Shown: positions 1 to 7,639 of the stretch, one piece after another
Numbering within the stretch: position 1 is the first letter of the stretch
Layout: every line of letters begins with the position of its first letter
Assembly (NCBI GenBank): GCA_002730365.1
Contig: PBZZ01000088.1
Span: forward strand, 1-13,047
Origin: Deltaproteobacteria bacterium
GTDB lineage: Bacteria > SAR324 > NAC60-12
Length of the DNA: 13,047 nucleotides
Reading direction: 5' to 3'
The notes under the pieces: model-generated
Database searches by the model: none
What the model saw: only the letters and a program-made list of their open reading frames with translations
Told to the model about the DNA's origin: nothing
Program-made: the position numbers and the translations under genes

Positions 1-1
1 T

Positions 2-2059
2 GAGCAAATTCTGGATTCTGCGAGCAAGGATCCCGCCCCGACGGTGACGAGTGGGGAGGAAGGTACTGCAAACACCATCGCTAAGTTCAGCACTTCAGAA
101 GGCTTGGCTCCTCAACCCAGTGACGTAGTCCTTGCCAATGTCAATGCTGCGCTTCCCGCAGAAAGTCAGTTGCAGGGCATCAGTCGCTTGATGCCAGTCC
201 GCATCCCTTTCAGTGCTCCGCTAGCTAATCTTTATGATGAGAATGGGAATTGGGACGCTCGGGCAGGATCAAACTTGGCTCAAAACTTATTGATTCTCAA
301 TCTGACAGATTCAAACGCAGCACCTATACTTCCAATGCCGATAGGAGGAGGTGGAAGTTTCAAAGTTGTCTATCAGGATGCCAATCATAAATTAGTTTTA
401 GTTCCTGAAGCAGATACTTTTCAGGCAGGAACAATGTATGCGGTTGCTGTGAAAACCAGTTTGGGTGATGCTCAGGGTAATAATATTTCACCAGATGCCC
501 TGACAAACATTCTTACTAATCCAAGTCCTATTGTAGTAGATGGAAAGATTGTAAATACCCTTTTTGATGATTTAGATACAGCCAATGGATTGGAAGGACT
601 TCGAACAAGTTATGCTCCACTAGTTGAGATACTTCAGGCATTGGGTCAGATTGAGACACACAATGATTTGGCTCAGTTGTTCACATTTACAACGGAGGCT
701 GAGGATCCTGACGTAGCCGCAGGTACAGCTTCATTACTCAGTGCTGTGCAAGCAAATCTTGCGAATACATCATCGGCAAGCTCAGACAATGTGAGTTGGG
801 CAGCAAGCTATCCAAGTAACTCAATCACACTGGGAGATCAGCCTGTCGATTTAAAATCAGCAGTGTTGAATAGTCTAGCCAATCCAGATACTAAAATTTT
901 GAAGGATGATGTTGCTGTTGCCATTATTCCAACTGATAACGTTAGCGTACTCTATAAGGGTTACTTCCCTTGTCAGAATTTCTTGGCTCAGACAACAAAT
1001 GGATGGGAACTAGATCTATTGAATCGTGCGGCAACACCAGGCACAGATTGTCCGAATAGTGACCCGGCACTCAATGGTAAGATTGGCTTTTGGCTTTCTG
1101 TGCCCAATTCTGTTGAGGGAGTCGTAGTCTTCATGCCAGGAATTACAGACGTGAAAGAGCAGGTGTTTACAGTGATGAATACTCTAGCCAGCAAGAACTT
1201 TGCAACTATTGTAATTGATTTTTGGGGCCACGGAGATCGCACTTATGAAGACGTGAATGGTAATGGTAACTTGGCAGATGATTCTGGCGCAGCCTTTATA
1301 CGCTTTGATAATCCAGCACTTTCTGTTGGCTACTTTCTCCAGACACAGTTTGACTTATTTCGTTTAAGAACGTTGCTTGAAGCTAATCCAAGAATCTTTG
1401 GAGCTATCGGTAATACACCTACTGTGACACCAGTATACTACTTTGGATTTAGTGGGGCGGGTATGATTGGTAGTAATTTGATAGCTAATAATTTCCCAGC
1501 AAAACGTTTTGTGCTTAACAACCCAGGAGGAGATTTAATAGATATTCTTCTCAGTGGTGATTTTGGTCCAGGAATCCGCGAAGGTGTTGCCGCAGCTTCT
1601 GGTATTGATACAAGTACTCGAGATGGACAGGAAACACTGAACTCTACTATGTTAGGCGTCGAATTAGCTGCTGCTCATGCGGTGTTCAAAGGTGGTATCG
1701 ATCCTCTTTCAAGTGCCTCTCTCTCAAATTCAGATGAAATCTTGATACAGCAAATTTTAGGGGACCTAACTACTCCAAATTCAAATACGGATCTGCTCTC
1801 TTTGGCAGAAGGAGTGACCACTTATAAAGATGGCGATGGTGCTTCAGATAACAGGACTCGAAGTCGCTGGATTTTCAATCCGAGTAACTATAAGTCAACA
1901 ACAGAGAATACAGAGTCAGTAGTACACCGATCCCTAGTTAACTGGAAGACAGAAGCTACTCTGAGGGCGCAGCAACAAGCAGCCTGTTTCTTCGCAACTG
2001 GGAAAGTATTGGATCCATCAAAAGCAATTAACACCGCAACCTGCACCAACATCAACTAA
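2..2059 (+). CDS. VolA/Pla-1/cef-like surface lipase, 5' end missing
   Basis: The reading frame is open from the first base, so the true start and any lipoprotein signal lie upstream; a GTG at 44 is only an internal candidate and residues are numbered from it. The protein is an alpha/beta-hydrolase with a long N-terminal domain, as in VolA and Pla-1/cef-type lipases, which cleave lipids or lysophospholipids outside the cell. Visible landmarks are an oxyanion-type segment VVFMPGI (361-367), GHGDR (395-399), an Asn/Asp-rich loop (403-413), the nucleophile elbow YFGFSGAGMIGS with Ser470, and a likely catalytic His in VVHRS (His628). The elbow reads G-F-S-G-A instead of GxSxG. Two late Cys (648, 667) could form a disulfide. 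The stop codon overlaps the ribosome site of the fadL-like gene 11 bp downstream, and that pairing with FadL supports the lipid-uptake assignment. Family assignment is fairly confident; substrate is inferred. Confidence 0.75.
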   Translation, partial: EQILDSASKDPAPTVTSGEEGTANTIAKFSTSEGLAPQPSDVVLANVNAALPAESQLQGISRLMPVRIPFSAPLANLYDENGNWDARAGSNLAQNLLILNLTDSNAAPILPMPIGGGGSFKVVYQDANHKLVLVPEADTFQAGTMYAVAVKTSLGDAQGNNISPDALTNILTNPSPIVVDGKIVNTLFDDLDTANGLEGLRTSYAPLVEILQALGQIETHNDLAQLFTFTTEAEDPDVAAGTASLLSAVQANLANTSSASSDNVSWAASYPSNSITLGDQPVDLKSAVLNSLANPDTKILKDDVAVAIIPTDNVSVLYKGYFPCQNFLAQTTNGWELDLLNRAATPGTDCPNSDPALNGKIGFWLSVPNSVEGVVVFMPGITDVKEQVFTVMNTLASKNFATIVIDFWGHGDRTYEDVNGNGNLADDSGAAFIRFDNPALSVGYFLQTQFDLFRLRTLLEANPRIFGAIGNTPTVTPVYYFGFSGAGMIGSNLIANNFPAKRFVLNNPGGDLIDILLSGDFGPGIREGVAAASGIDTSTRDGQETLNSTMLGVELAAAHAVFKGGIDPLSSASLSNSDEILIQQILGDLTTPNSNTDLLSLAEGVTTYKDGDGASDNRTRSRWIFNPSNYKSTTENTESVVHRSLVNWKTEATLRAQQQAACFFATGKVLDPSKAINTATCTNIN

Positions 2060-2064
2060 GGAGA
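2058..2064 (+). promoter_or_regulatory. Strong ribosome-binding site overlapping the lipase stop codon
   Basis: AAGGAGA lies 6 bp before the ATG at 2071 and shares its first two bases with the TAA stop of the lipase gene. This fixes the start of the FadL-like gene and suggests that the two genes are translationally coupled on one transcript. Confidence 0.75.
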
Positions 2065-2070
2065 ACCATA

Positions 2071-3315
2071 ATGAAAGCGCTACGCCACTTTCTTGCAGCC
2101 CTCTCCTTTGTGGTGTTGGGTAGTACTGTTCAAGCAGCTGGATTTAACACACCCCAGTCCGGGGCCTCTTACACTGCTCAGGGTCAGGGCGGTATTACCT
2201 TCTTTGATAACGCTGGTTTAGTAGTCCAAAACCCATCAGCGATGGTCAAGCTAGAGACAGGCATACACGTTTATGGGGGTTTTGCTCGCTACGAAACCAA
2301 ATATAATTATAAAGATCTAGATGGAGGGAGCAGCGCAGATTCCCAGACTGATCCATCAGTAGCTCCACATATCTATGCGGTCTACAACAATGGAGATATT
2401 GCAGTAGGAACTGGTGCGAACCTGCCCTTCAATTCAAGTGTAGAGTGGCCTGAAGATTGGGCTGGGCGAGATGTGTTGACCAGGATCAAGCTGGCAACAC
2501 TAAACCAACCTATCGTAGTAGCTAGACGTTTTGGAGATTTCTCAGTTGGAGGGGGGGTCAACTTCTATGCAGCTCACATCGAGTTGGAGCGAGAAGTGGT
2601 GTACAGTGGTAATGATAGTTTCTCAGTAACCCTTGGGGGCAAGGGAACAGCCAATGGTTATAACGCTTCGATTCTTTATGATGGCGGAACAGTAGTGGCT
2701 GCAGCAAATTATACCTCTCGCTTCACAGTCAGTGGAGAGGGAAACGCTAGATTTGACACCAGGGATGTTCCTCCAGTCTTTACAAACCTCTTTCCAGATG
2801 GTGGCATCTCTGTCGACATCAAATACCCTGATTTATTGGAGATGGCTGTTTCTTGGAAATCCTTCTCTTCCGGAGATGGCTATATTCCAGGTGCCTATGC
2901 AATTGAAGCTGGGTTGTTGCGTAGTGGCTGGTCTGCTTACGATGAGGTCTTAATCCGATATGATAAAGGGTTGCCAGGTGATGGGACAACAGTGATCAAG
3001 CAGAATTGGGAAGATGTCGTAGACTACAAGATTGGTGGCTTCTACACTTTCACGGATTACTTGAAAGTTCGAGGAGGCTACTACAAAACAGCCAGTCCCA
3101 TCCCAGAGTCGACACTGGGGCCTACCACTCCAGATGGAGCTGGGCGAAATAGTTTCTTTGTTGGTGCTGGTTATAAGCGTCGTGCTTTCCTAATAGATTT
3201 GGCTTATCTAGTGAGTGACTTCCTACCCAGTACAACTCGAACTAATCCAGATCTGACTGGTAAGTACAAGGGCAACGCCAATGTAATGCAGTTGAGCGCT
3301 GGCTATTCCTTCTGA
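2071..3315 (+). CDS. fadL: FadL/OmpP1/TodX-family outer-membrane long-chain fatty acid channel
   Basis: The 414-residue product fits the FadL family (E. coli FadL is about 420 mature residues), outer-membrane beta-barrels that move long-chain fatty acids or other hydrophobic compounds inward. A classical signal peptide (1-22, ending TVQA) precedes a mature N-terminus starting AGFNTPQSGAS, like the FadL hatch start. Further family landmarks are NPSAM (54-58), matching the usual NPAGM, and the late block NWEDVVDYKIGGFYTF (312-327) followed by KVRGGYYKTASPIPES (332-347) and PDGAGRNSFFVGAGY (354-368). The protein ends in Phe (GYSF), as Bam-dependent barrels commonly do. The start is set by AAGGAGA 6 bp upstream. 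It sits 11 bp behind the lipase gene, the arrangement described for volA-fadL in Vibrio cholerae, so the likely cargo is fatty acid released by that lipase. The symbol is family-level; an aromatic-hydrocarbon transporter of the same family is possible. Confidence 0.88.
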   Translation: MKALRHFLAALSFVVLGSTVQAAGFNTPQSGASYTAQGQGGITFFDNAGLVVQNPSAMVKLETGIHVYGGFARYETKYNYKDLDGGSSADSQTDPSVAPHIYAVYNNGDIAVGTGANLPFNSSVEWPEDWAGRDVLTRIKLATLNQPIVVARRFGDFSVGGGVNFYAAHIELEREVVYSGNDSFSVTLGGKGTANGYNASILYDGGTVVAAANYTSRFTVSGEGNARFDTRDVPPVFTNLFPDGGISVDIKYPDLLEMAVSWKSFSSGDGYIPGAYAIEAGLLRSGWSAYDEVLIRYDKGLPGDGTTVIKQNWEDVVDYKIGGFYTFTDYLKVRGGYYKTASPIPESTLGPTTPDGAGRNSFFVGAGYKRRAFLIDLAYLVSDFLPSTTRTNPDLTGKYKGNANVMQLSAGYSF

Positions 3316-3358
3316 GTTGCTGAAGGTGGAATAGGCTCTGCAGAACCAGCAAATGTTA

Positions 3359-3387
3359 CGGGCTATCGGAATAGTGCCAATAGCCCG
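3359..3387 (+). terminator. Inverted repeat after fadL, possible weak terminator
   Basis: CGGGCTAT (3359-3366) pairs perfectly with ATAGCCCG (3380-3387) around a 13-nt loop, 43 bp after the fadL stop. The loop contains ATAGTGCC, which gives an alternative imperfect stem. There is no T-run after the stem, so intrinsic termination is uncertain. Confidence 0.4.
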
Positions 3388-3431
3388 AGAGCGTTTGCAG
3401 TGTTTCACTCTGTTCACTGATGATTCCTACC

Positions 3432-3485
3432 ATCCCTAACCAACAAATTCCCTCCACGATCCCTAACCAACAAATTCCCTCCACG
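3432..3485. repeat. Two perfect tandem copies of a 27-bp repeat
   Basis: The unit beginning ATCCCTAACC and ending CTCCACG occurs at 3432-3458 and again at 3459-3485 without a spacer, followed by a further AT. Only two copies are present and they lie between fadL and lptB. The remainder of the 3316-3627 gap shows no gene; TTCCTACC occurs at 3424 and again at 3543. Confidence 0.85.
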
Positions 3486-3627
3486 ATTCTTCCTCTCGAC
3501 AATAACGCAGCCTTCTGCTTTCTTCTCTCAAAGAAAATGCAGGTTCCTACCGAAAAACGAATGCAAATGTAGGCTCTCCTAAAATCCTACAACCACTTCA
3601 CTGAAAAAAGAGCTTCGGAATATAGTC

Positions 3628-4356
3628 ATGGAACGACGTAAACTTTCTGCAGACCAGCTGGTTAAAATCTATAGAGGCCGACAGGCTGTCAAGGGAGTCT
3701 CGTTGGAAGTCGAGCAGGGTAGCATTGTGGGCCTGCTGGGGCCTAATGGTGCTGGTAAGACAACCACCTTCTATATGATTGCGGGAGTCGTCCGTCCGGA
3801 TCGGGGCACGATTTATCTGGATGAGGCTGAGATCACACACTACCCCATGCACAAGCGGGCGCGTTGTGGGATCGGTTATCTGTCACAGGAGCGTTCTATC
3901 TTTCGCAAGCTGACTGTTGAAGACAACCTGCTGGCGATCCTTGAACTGTTGCCGATCAGCAAGGCCGAGCGAAAAGAACGCCTGGAGATGCTGTTGGAAG
4001 AGTTGGGGATTGCCCATGTACGACATCTCAAGGGCTATGCACTCTCTGGGGGGGAGAGTCGTCGTACTGAGATTGCCCGGGCGCTGGTGCTGGAGCCTTC
4101 AATTATCCTGCTGGACGAGCCCTTTGCGGGGGTTGATCCGATTGCCGTTGCAGACATCCAGGAGACGGTCCGACAGCTCGCACAGCGCAACATTGGGGTG
4201 TTGATCACGGATCACAACGTCCGGGAGACCTTTGGCATTATTGATCGAGGCTATATCATGAATGAGGGCGCGCTCTTGGTCAGCGGAACGCCAGAAGAAT
4301 TGTCGAAAGATGAGCAGGCGAGGAAGGTTTATTTGGGCGAGTCTTTCGCTTTTTGA
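3628..4356 (+). CDS. lptB: LPS export ABC transporter ATP-binding protein LptB
   Basis: At 242 residues this is the usual LptB length and it aligns almost end to end with the family. LptB dimers on the inner face of the cytoplasmic membrane power LptFG, which extracts lipopolysaccharide and drives it along the Lpt bridge to the outer membrane. Visible motifs are Walker A GPNGAGKT (38-45), the Q-loop in GYLSQE (Gln87), the signature LSGGE (139-143), Walker B IILLDEP with Asp163 and Glu164, the D-loop AGVDP, and the H-loop TDHNVRE (His196). The ending VYLGESFAF is typical. The signature continues as [11 protein letters not shown], whereas LptB normally has ERRRVEIARAL. The start ATG is preceded by GGAA with 7-nt spacing. 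The gene is followed by rpoN, as in many Proteobacteria, but no lptA or lptC precedes it here. Confidence 0.95.
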   Translation: MERRKLSADQLVKIYRGRQAVKGVSLEVEQGSIVGLLGPNGAGKTTTFYMIAGVVRPDRGTIYLDEAEITHYPMHKRARCGIGYLSQERSIFRKLTVEDNLLAILELLPISKAERKERLEMLLEELGIAHVRHLKGYALSGGESRRTEIARALVLEPSIILLDEPFAGVDPIAVADIQETVRQLAQRNIGVLITDHNVRETFGIIDRGYIMNEGALLVSGTPEELSKDEQARKVYLGESFAF

Positions 4357-4380
4357 GAGCGAATTGAGTAATTTTTGAAT
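4345..4380 (+). terminator. Hairpin spanning the lptB stop codon with T-rich tail
   Basis: TTCGCT (4345-4350) pairs with AGCGAA (4358-4363) around a 7-nt loop that contains the TGA stop of lptB. T-rich sequence follows (4371-4383). The stem is only 6 bp, so it may attenuate rather than stop transcription into rpoN. Confidence 0.35.
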
Positions 4381-4446
4381 TTTCCTCTAGCAATTTAAAT
4401 GCCAATCAATTAGGATATTTACTAATTTTGGAAAAGGCTTGCCAAG

Positions 4447-4464
4447 ACCAACCGGATTGTTGGT
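4447..4464. promoter_or_regulatory. Perfect 6-bp inverted repeat upstream of rpoN
   Basis: ACCAAC and GTTGGT flank a 6-bp centre, 33 bp upstream of the rpoN start. It could be an operator half-site pair or a small leader hairpin. A TTGCCA at 4439-4444 resembles a -35 box, but no good -10 at standard spacing is visible, so no promoter is called. Confidence 0.3.
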
Positions 4465-4497
4465 AACATCCCCTCAATTTCCCAGCCGAGACGTTCT

Positions 4498-6201
4498 ATG
4501 GCCATGCACATGAAGCTGCAAATGAAGATGACGCAGCAGCTCATCATGACCCCGCAGCTCCAGCAGGCAATTAAATTATTGCAGCTGTCACGCGCCGAAC
4601 TGGAAGAACTGATTGAACAGTCGCTTGTTGAAAATCCCGTATTGGAAGAGTCGATGGATATCGACACCTATCCCAGCGAGGAACAGCGCGACATGACAAC
4701 AGAGCAGACCGAAGTGCCGGTCAGCGAAGAGACCTACGAAACCGCTCGAGAAGAAGAGAAAGAGGAAACGACTGCTCAGGAAGAGGTGGACTGGCAGCAG
4801 TATGTAGAGCAGGTCGATCAGTATGGTCAGTACCAGGACCGACGTATCCGCAGTGGTGGTGATGACGACGAACTTCCTTCTCTGGAAGCTACGTTGGCTC
4901 AGGATGAATCGCTGCAGGATCATCTGTTGTGGCAAGTAGGCTTGTTGCGCATGAGCAAGTTGGAGGTTGAGGTCGCTCACTACTTGGCTGGCAATATTGC
5001 TGACAATGGCTACCTGGTCACAAGCATCCGAGAAATTCTAGAAGGCAATCTGGAATTGCAGGATCGAATTCTGGAAGCGTTGGACAGTGATGAACTCACG
5101 GTCGAGCGTGAGATGGACGATTATTGGATGGACCTGCGTTATCAGCAGGAAAAAGCGGCAATGGGTGACGGTAAACGAAAGTCTCGCCGAGGAAAGAACT
5201 TACCTCCACCGCCAGTTTTTGAGGAAGAAGAGCTAGAGGAAGATCTGGAAAACAAGGTACAGGTTTCACGCAGGGCCGCTGCCTTTGTGGAAGAGGTGCT
5301 TTTTCAGATTCAGACCTTTGATCCGAATGGAGTGGGAGCCCGCAGTCTGCAGGAGTGTCTGCTAATCCAACTGCGTTTGTTGGGCCGGAGTGATGAGCTG
5401 TGCTATCGAATCGTTGAGCAGGATATGGAGTTGCTGGAGTGCAAGGACCTGAAAAGGATTGCACGTCGTCAAAAGCAGGACCTGGAGCGAGTGTTGGAGG
5501 CCTATCGCGAAATCATGGCACTGGAACCCAAGCCCGGACGCTCTTTCACTCCTCCCCCTTCCCACCACTACATCATTCCCGATGTCTTCATCTACACGGT
5601 CAACAAAGAATACAAGGTAGCCCTAAACGCTCACGGTATGCCGCGGTTGCGCATCAGCAACTACTACCGGGAGCTGGTGGACAACATGGAGGAAGACGGC
5701 AACTTGACGAAGGAGTACATCCAAGAGAAAATCAAAGCGGGACAGTGGCTGATGAAGAGCATCGAGCAGCGGCAGAAGACGATTTACAAGGTGACCAAGA
5801 GTATTCTGCGCTTCCAGCGAAGTTTCTTCGAAAAAGGCATCCACTACCTCAAACCGCTGGTGCTCAAGGATGTAGCTGAAGACATCGATGTGCATGAATC
5901 GACGGTGAGTCGTATCACGACTAATAAGTACGTGCACACGCCACAGGGTATCTTTGAACTGAAATATTTTTTCACCAGCGGCATTGATCAGGAGCAGGGC
6001 GAAGCCGTCTCTTCCAAGCGGATCAAGGACATGATCCAGCAGATGGTTCAGAACGAAGACGTGCGTTCCCCCTATACAGATCTGCAGATTGCGGATATTC
6101 TGCAGAAACGCAGTTCCATCAAGGTTGCACGCCGTACGGTTGCCAAGTATCGGGAGGCACTCAACATCTTGCCTTCCAATAAACGCAAACAATTGTTCTG
6201 A
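4498..6201 (+). CDS. rpoN: RNA polymerase sigma-54 factor RpoN, with central insertion
   Basis: This sigma factor directs core RNA polymerase to -24/-12 promoters that need an AAA+ activator. Region I is the Gln/Leu-rich stretch MTQQLIMTPQLQQAIKLLQL (11-30). An acidic region II (about 51-130) follows. The core-binding domain includes FDPNGVGARSLQECL (274-288). The DNA-binding part has HESTVSRITTNKYVHTPQGI (466-485) and the RpoN box ARRTVAKYRE (544-553). At 567 residues it is about 90 longer than E. coli RpoN. Much of the excess lies between NIADNGYL (166-173) and the FDPNGVGAR helix, where a charged, proline-containing segment (about 184-258) occupies a place where the family normally has a short link. 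Three in-frame ATGs (4498, 4504, 4510) precede region I; the first is taken, but the ribosome site is weak and does not decide. It follows lptB by 141 bp. Confidence 0.95.
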   Translation: MAMHMKLQMKMTQQLIMTPQLQQAIKLLQLSRAELEELIEQSLVENPVLEESMDIDTYPSEEQRDMTTEQTEVPVSEETYETAREEEKEETTAQEEVDWQQYVEQVDQYGQYQDRRIRSGGDDDELPSLEATLAQDESLQDHLLWQVGLLRMSKLEVEVAHYLAGNIADNGYLVTSIREILEGNLELQDRILEALDSDELTVEREMDDYWMDLRYQQEKAAMGDGKRKSRRGKNLPPPPVFEEEELEEDLENKVQVSRRAAAFVEEVLFQIQTFDPNGVGARSLQECLLIQLRLLGRSDELCYRIVEQDMELLECKDLKRIARRQKQDLERVLEAYREIMALEPKPGRSFTPPPSHHYIIPDVFIYTVNKEYKVALNAHGMPRLRISNYYRELVDNMEEDGNLTKEYIQEKIKAGQWLMKSIEQRQKTIYKVTKSILRFQRSFFEKGIHYLKPLVLKDVAEDIDVHESTVSRITTNKYVHTPQGIFELKYFFTSGIDQEQGEAVSSKRIKDMIQQMVQNEDVRSPYTDLQIADILQKRSSIKVARRTVAKYREALNILPSNKRKQLF

Positions 6202-6211
6202 GAAAGTAGTT

Positions 6212-7003
6212 ATGGGTATTTTCAATCGTTTCGTCAATGTCCTGCGCGCCAACGCTAACGCCGCACTGGACCAAGCTGAAGATCCGGAGTTGATGCTGAC
6301 GCAGATGATCAGCGACCTGGAAACCCAAAAGAGAGAAGCCAAGCAACGCATGACGGAAGCGCTGGCCCTGCAAAAACGCTTTGAGCGTCAGACTGAGCAG
6401 GAAGAAGCTGAGGCGCAGAAGTGGGAAGACAAGGCGGTGTTGGCGGTGCAGAAGGGTAAGGATGATTTGGCGAAAGACGCCCTGATGCGCAAGAAAGAGC
6501 ACGCTCGTCGTTCCGAAGAGTTCCGGCAGCAGCTTGCTTCACATGCTCGAAACTCCGATCTACTCCGGGATGGTTATCAGCAACTGGAAGACAAGATCGA
6601 AGAGATCAAACGCAAGAAGAGTCTGCTCGTTGCCAAGCAGAAGCAGGCAGAAGCCCAGGAGCAGATCTACCAAACGATTGAGGGGCTTGGAGACAACGTC
6701 AGCGCGATGGAGGCGATTGACCGGGCGGAAGAAAAGATCGAGCAGATGTCAGCACGGGCGGAGGCGTATCAGGAGTTGAGTCTGGAAGATGGTCGCGAAA
6801 GTCTGGACAAAAAATTCAAGGAGTTGGAGCACGAATCTCCAGATATGGATGACGAGTTGATGGCTCTTAAGCAACGGGCCCTGCCGGACGCTCAGAAAAA
6901 GCTACCTGAGACCACGACCGCCCCAGAGGCTTCAGCTGAAGAGGAAGACAAACCGGTCATTCCTCCAGTCAGCAACATCGGCATGTTTGGTAAAATGAAG
7001 TAA
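6212..7003 (+). CDS. pspA: PspA/IM30 (Vipp1)-family envelope stress protein
   Basis: The product begins MGIFNRFVNVLRANANAALD, the amphipathic N-terminal helix typical of PspA, then continues EDPELMLTQMISDLE and a long highly charged coiled coil (about 25-185). PspA proteins are ESCRT-III-like, polymerise on damaged inner membrane and preserve the proton motive force; in enterobacteria PspA also restrains the sigma-54 activator PspF. The 263 residues exceed the usual roughly 222 because of an Ala/Glu/Pro tail (about 230-263) ending NIGMFGKMK. The frame extends upstream to 6089 inside rpoN, but the ATG at 6212 gives the conserved N-terminus, so it is the start. It lies 10 bp after the rpoN stop with only AGAAAG as ribosome site, implying cotranscription with rpoN. 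No pspF, pspB or pspC is in the window. Confidence 0.9.
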   Translation: MGIFNRFVNVLRANANAALDQAEDPELMLTQMISDLETQKREAKQRMTEALALQKRFERQTEQEEAEAQKWEDKAVLAVQKGKDDLAKDALMRKKEHARRSEEFRQQLASHARNSDLLRDGYQQLEDKIEEIKRKKSLLVAKQKQAEAQEQIYQTIEGLGDNVSAMEAIDRAEEKIEQMSARAEAYQELSLEDGRESLDKKFKELEHESPDMDDELMALKQRALPDAQKKLPETTTAPEASAEEEDKPVIPPVSNIGMFGKMK

Positions 7004-7015
7004 CTTCCTTCTTGA

Positions 7016-7055
7016 GTCGACGTTCAGCCTCTACGCAGTAGTGATTGACGTCGAC
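7016..7055. terminator. 8-bp inverted repeat between convergent genes
   Basis: GTCGACGT (7016-7023) and ACGTCGAC (7048-7055) are perfect inverted copies separated by 24 bp. They lie just past the pspA stop (7003) and across the last codons of the minus-strand ORF ending at 7024, a natural place for a bidirectional terminator. No T-run follows on either strand. Confidence 0.35.
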
Positions 7056-7329
7056 GCCGGCCTTCCTCTCTGCGTGTCACCGTGGATTTCTGCTGCAGCG
7101 GCACTCCCAGCGCAACTTCCTGATTCATCAATAGCGGTCTTAAAATGGGAACTGAGCTCAGGGGCACCTCCTGATCGCACTGTATCAGGCACGCAATGAT
7201 CCGCTCTCGGGTTGATTCATCCAGAAACAAGCTACGTAACTGCACCCACTCAGTACTTTCCCAATCCAGCTCTTGGGAAGGAGCTTTTTCCTTGCGCATA
7301 GGGAGACTCCCGATCTGAAGAATATTCAT
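7024..7329 (-). CDS. Small basic hypothetical protein, possibly a GspM/PilO-like remnant
   Basis: The 101-residue ORF starts MNILQIGSLPMRKEKAP and ends in an Arg-rich tail (EEGRRRR, then LLRRG). I do not recognise a family. The middle part (WVQLRSLFLDESTRERIIACL, about residues 28-48) looks like ordinary protein, and it lies directly downstream of the GspL-like locus on the same strand, where secretion operons carry gspM. In another frame, minus-strand positions 7436-7356 encode a hydrophobic stretch FLVVVVAVLTSR that could be the transmembrane anchor of a GspM/PilO-type protein before TGA at 7356. Joining the two would need a frame change near 7350. Either this is a stand-alone small gene or the surviving 3' part of a broken one. 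Confidence 0.35.
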   Translation of the reverse strand: MNILQIGSLPMRKEKAPSQELDWESTEWVQLRSLFLDESTRERIIACLIQCDQEVPLSSVPILRPLLMNQEVALGVPLQQKSTVTRREEGRRRRQSLLRRG

Positions 7330-7639
7330 CCATGAAGCGTGTTGGGCTGTCCGATTCAGTTACGATAAAAGTATTGACGTACTGAAGGGAGGCATACCCG
7401 ACTCGTCAGCACTGCCACTACAACAACCAGAAATTGTTATGTTTAGGGCAATTTGCTGACCCATTGAAACTGCACGTGCAATTGTTGGACTGTTTGCCCT
7501 TTAAACTCAATGGAACGTTGCAGATTGAACTCCACCGTGTTGACAAAGGGGAGTTTTTCAAACTGCTGTAGAATGCTAGCAATGTGAATTGGATCCATCA
7601 GTAACAGGATCAGGTTAGTGCCAGTGGGGTAAGCTGCAT

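Noticed and set aside
3432..3487. CRISPR array
   Set aside because: Only two copies, directly adjacent with no spacer, and no cas genes.
4588..4980. Long open frames on the minus strand inside rpoN (also 5623-6351)
   Set aside because: They are antisense to a fully conserved gene, have no recognisable motif, and reflect its codon bias.
6089..6211. Upstream extension of the pspA frame into rpoN
   Set aside because: The extension overlaps the conserved RpoN C-terminus and has no PspA character; the ATG at 6212 gives the exact family N-terminus.
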